A stretch of DNA of 64,000 nucleotides. Origin: CAIVAT01 sp964387205. GTDB taxonomy: Bacteria > Bacteroidota > Bacteroidia > Bacteroidales > FEN-979. How positions within the stretch are numbered: position 1 is the first letter of the stretch; every line of letters starts with the position of its first letter. The position numbers were made by a program, and so were the translations under genes. The DNA is taken from NCBI GenBank assembly GCA_964387205.1, contig CAYLVY010000002.1, positions 1 to 64,000 of the forward strand, in the 5' to 3' direction. Below are positions 62,568-64,000 of this stretch, one piece after another. Under the pieces are notes generated by a model. It did no database searches and was not told where the DNA came from. It worked only from the letters and a program-made list of their open reading frames with translations.

Positions 62568-63119
62568 ATGAACAGATTTTTCATCACCCTGCTGATCATC
62601 AGCGCATTCGCTATTACCTCCTGCAACACCGGTACCCAGGATGAGCAGGCTGCAGCCAACGACACCACCATGCTTTCGGTGCTGACTTTCAGTCAACAAG
62701 CCGATTCCTGCATCGATAAACCGGTGATCATCGAAGGAACCGTTTATCACACATGCAAGCACGGAGGCAAACGAATGTTCATCATCGACGGCACCGACAG
62801 CATCCGTGTAGAAATCACCGCAGGGCCAACCATTAACAAATTCGATGAAGCGCTGGCCGGCAGCAGGGTCCGCGTAACCGGAATCCTTAAAGAGGAACGC
62901 ATCGATACCAAATACCTTAACGAATGGGAAGCCGAGGTGCTGAAACCCGAGGAGGGCCACGAAACCGGCATTCATACCGGAGTAGCCGGACATGAAGATC
63001 ATACAAAGGAAGATAAACTGAACCAGATCAAAGCATTAAGAGAAGATCTTGCCAGCAGCGGGAAAGACCATCTCTCGTTTTTCTCCATCGAAGCCAGCAG
63101 CTATATCGAACTGAAATAA
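62568..63119 (+). CDS. exported lipoprotein with OB-like domain and His-rich segment
   Basis: A 183-residue lipoprotein (lipobox ITSC). Residues about 45-125 look like an OB fold of the DUF4920-like type: VIIEGTVYHTCKHGGKRMFI, then SIRVEI and GSRVRVTGIL. A Cys-x-His cluster (TCKHGG) and a histidine-rich stretch (HETGIHTGVAGHEDH) could bind a metal. It is followed after 2 bases by a PepSY-associated membrane protein, and the two probably work together. No firm function is known. Confidence 0.75.
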   Translation: MNRFFITLLIISAFAITSCNTGTQDEQAAANDTTMLSVLTFSQQADSCIDKPVIIEGTVYHTCKHGGKRMFIIDGTDSIRVEITAGPTINKFDEALAGSRVRVTGILKEERIDTKYLNEWEAEVLKPEEGHETGIHTGVAGHEDHTKEDKLNQIKALREDLASSGKDHLSFFSIEASSYIELK

Positions 63120-63121
63120 CA

Positions 63122-63688
63122 ATGGTCCAGGCGAAAAAGCTCAGGCGGTGGAACAATATCCTTCACCGCGATATCGGCTATTTATGTGTGGGTATGACCC
63201 TCATCTATGCCATCTCCGGTATTGTCCTCAACCACTTCAAATCAGGCGATTTCAAACACCCGGATTACAGCAAGTCGTTGTACGACCTGCGGGTTTCCAT
63301 GCCGGCCAGCGGAACAGTCGATAAAACCTATGTACTGAAAGTCCTGGACGAAGCAGGAGAAGGCAGCAGTTTTAAAAGTTATATCGCCGGCGACGGATAT
63401 GTCCAGATTTTTCTGGATAAAGGTCTGCTCTATGTGGATACAAAAACCGGCGAAGCCCAGTTGGAGAAAAAAGTGCCAAGGTATGTCATCAAAGAGATGA
63501 ACCTGTTGCATTATAATAACCTTAAAAAGTTCTACACTTGGTTTTCTGACCTTTATGCTGTCGGTCTGATCATCCTGACCATCACCGGGCTATTTGTCCT
63601 CAGGGGAAAAAACGGGATCCTTGGTCGCGGGGCCTGGCTTACCGCCATCGGGATCATATTGCCCGCCCTCTTTATTTTCTTCGGATGA
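63122..63688 (+). CDS. PepSY-associated transmembrane protein
   Basis: A 188-residue inner-membrane protein. It has the family pattern WNNILHRDIGYLCVGMTLIYAI (first helix with the conserved HRD), a periplasmic domain of about 90 residues, then LHYNNLKKFYTWFSDLYAVGL and further helices to the end. PepSY-TM proteins are linked to metal reduction or transfer at the membrane. It is translationally close to the lipoprotein upstream and 29 bases before the GH92 gene. Confidence 0.85.
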   Translation: MVQAKKLRRWNNILHRDIGYLCVGMTLIYAISGIVLNHFKSGDFKHPDYSKSLYDLRVSMPASGTVDKTYVLKVLDEAGEGSSFKSYIAGDGYVQIFLDKGLLYVDTKTGEAQLEKKVPRYVIKEMNLLHYNNLKKFYTWFSDLYAVGLIILTITGLFVLRGKNGILGRGAWLTAIGIILPALFIFFG

Positions 63689-63717
63689 TCCGGCCCGGCT
63701 ATCAGGATATAACCACC

Positions 63718-64000
63718 ATGAAACACCTGCCCATCGCCGCCCTCTGCTGCCTGCTCACCCTGTTTGCTTCAGCAGGAGAACCCCTTCTCACCGGATATGT
63801 AAACCCCTTTATCGGAACCATGGAGATGGGTCACACCTTCCCTGGCCCCTGCGTCCCTTTTGGATTTGTTCAGTTAAGCCCTGATACCGATACCATCCCT
63901 TATGAGGTTGGCGGTAAATATAATCCCGGAGTTTACCGTTACTGTGCCGGTTACCAATATACCGACCCTACCATTGTTGGCTTTTCCCATACTCATTTCA
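63718..64000 (+). CDS. GH92 alpha-mannosidase-like protein, N-terminal fragment
   Basis: The first 94 residues of a secreted glycoside hydrolase family 92 protein, cut by the window end. After a signal peptide (LCCLLTLFASAG) come the family blocks VNPFIGTMEMGHTFPGP, PFGFVQLSPDT and CAGYQYTDPTIVGFSHTHF. GH92 enzymes are calcium-dependent exo-alpha-mannosidases abundant in glycan-degrading Bacteroidota. The catalytic residues lie beyond the window. Confidence 0.92.
   Translation, partial: MKHLPIAALCCLLTLFASAGEPLLTGYVNPFIGTMEMGHTFPGPCVPFGFVQLSPDTDTIPYEVGGKYNPGVYRYCAGYQYTDPTIVGFSHTHF

Noticed and set aside
62469..63002. 177-codon frame antisense to the lipoprotein gene
   Set aside because: The plus-strand gene has a promoter box, lipobox and operon partner; the antisense frame has none.

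Overview
The window is about 64 kb of a Bacteroidota chromosome, probably from an anaerobic or micro-aerobic Bacteroidales-like organism. The grounds are the gliding gene gldD next to ssb, proteins with type IX secretion (T9SS) sorting tails, gingipain-like C25 peptidases, TonB-dependent receptors, a DAHP synthase-chorismate mutase fusion, menaquinone synthesis by the futalosine route (mqnC), and the repeated Bacteroidota -7 promoter box TAnnTTTG. Gene density is very high, with no gene-free stretch above 300 bases, and I recognised no tRNA, rRNA or CRISPR. Three runs of ten N mark scaffold joins.

Layout: 0-7.3 kb is housekeeping (pfkA end, recJ, asnS, a small membrane protein, DAHP synthase/chorismate mutase, corA, gldD, ssb). 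7.5-16.7 kb is a surface-glycan cluster: a DUF2142 membrane protein and a GT2 on the plus strand face a tightly overlapped five-gene minus-strand operon of glycosyltransferases, including a methyltransferase-GT2 fusion and a TMTC-like TPR membrane protein. 16.8-19.0 kb is a sulfide module: an SQR-like flavoprotein, an overlooked 53-residue protein and a DsrE-like lipoprotein, followed by a palindromic intergenic repeat. 19.2-21.1 kb holds a T9SS cargo protein and an acyltransferase. 21.1-26.5 kb is a compact minus-strand operon: Dps-like ferritin, periplasmic protein, DUF2490 protein, TonB receptor, MbnP-like lipoprotein and PAP2 phosphatase. A DUF134 regulator is divergent to it. 27.8-31.2 kb is a DsrC / DsrM-like / DsrK-like / cysteine-desulfurase-like operon with no dsrAB in view; its dsrK-like gene carries a frameshift.

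31.2-36 kb has an interrupted PAS histidine kinase, an MFS transporter and an AsmA-like/GT51 transglycosylase. mqnC and a bidirectional terminator follow. 37.3-43.1 kb encodes two large secreted C25 peptidases. 43.2-53.7 kb has pbpC, three sensor kinases, and a divergent TonB receptor-YfiR pair. 53.7-60.5 kb is an alpha-2-macroglobulin with a transglutaminase-like partner. 60.5-64 kb has an RRM protein with a long leader, pdxB behind a 59-residue winged-helix-like protein, a lipoprotein/PepSY membrane pair, and the start of a GH92 mannosidase.

The most interesting part is 16.8-31.2 kb. It combines sulfide oxidation, a membrane-anchored DsrE-like protein, a genuine two-cysteine DsrC with its DsrMK-type membrane oxidoreductase, a sulfur-mobilising PLP enzyme and a metal uptake/storage operon. 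I infer a quinone-linked sulfur-trafficking system that works without dissimilatory sulfite reductase. The parts are read from the sequence; the pathway is inference.
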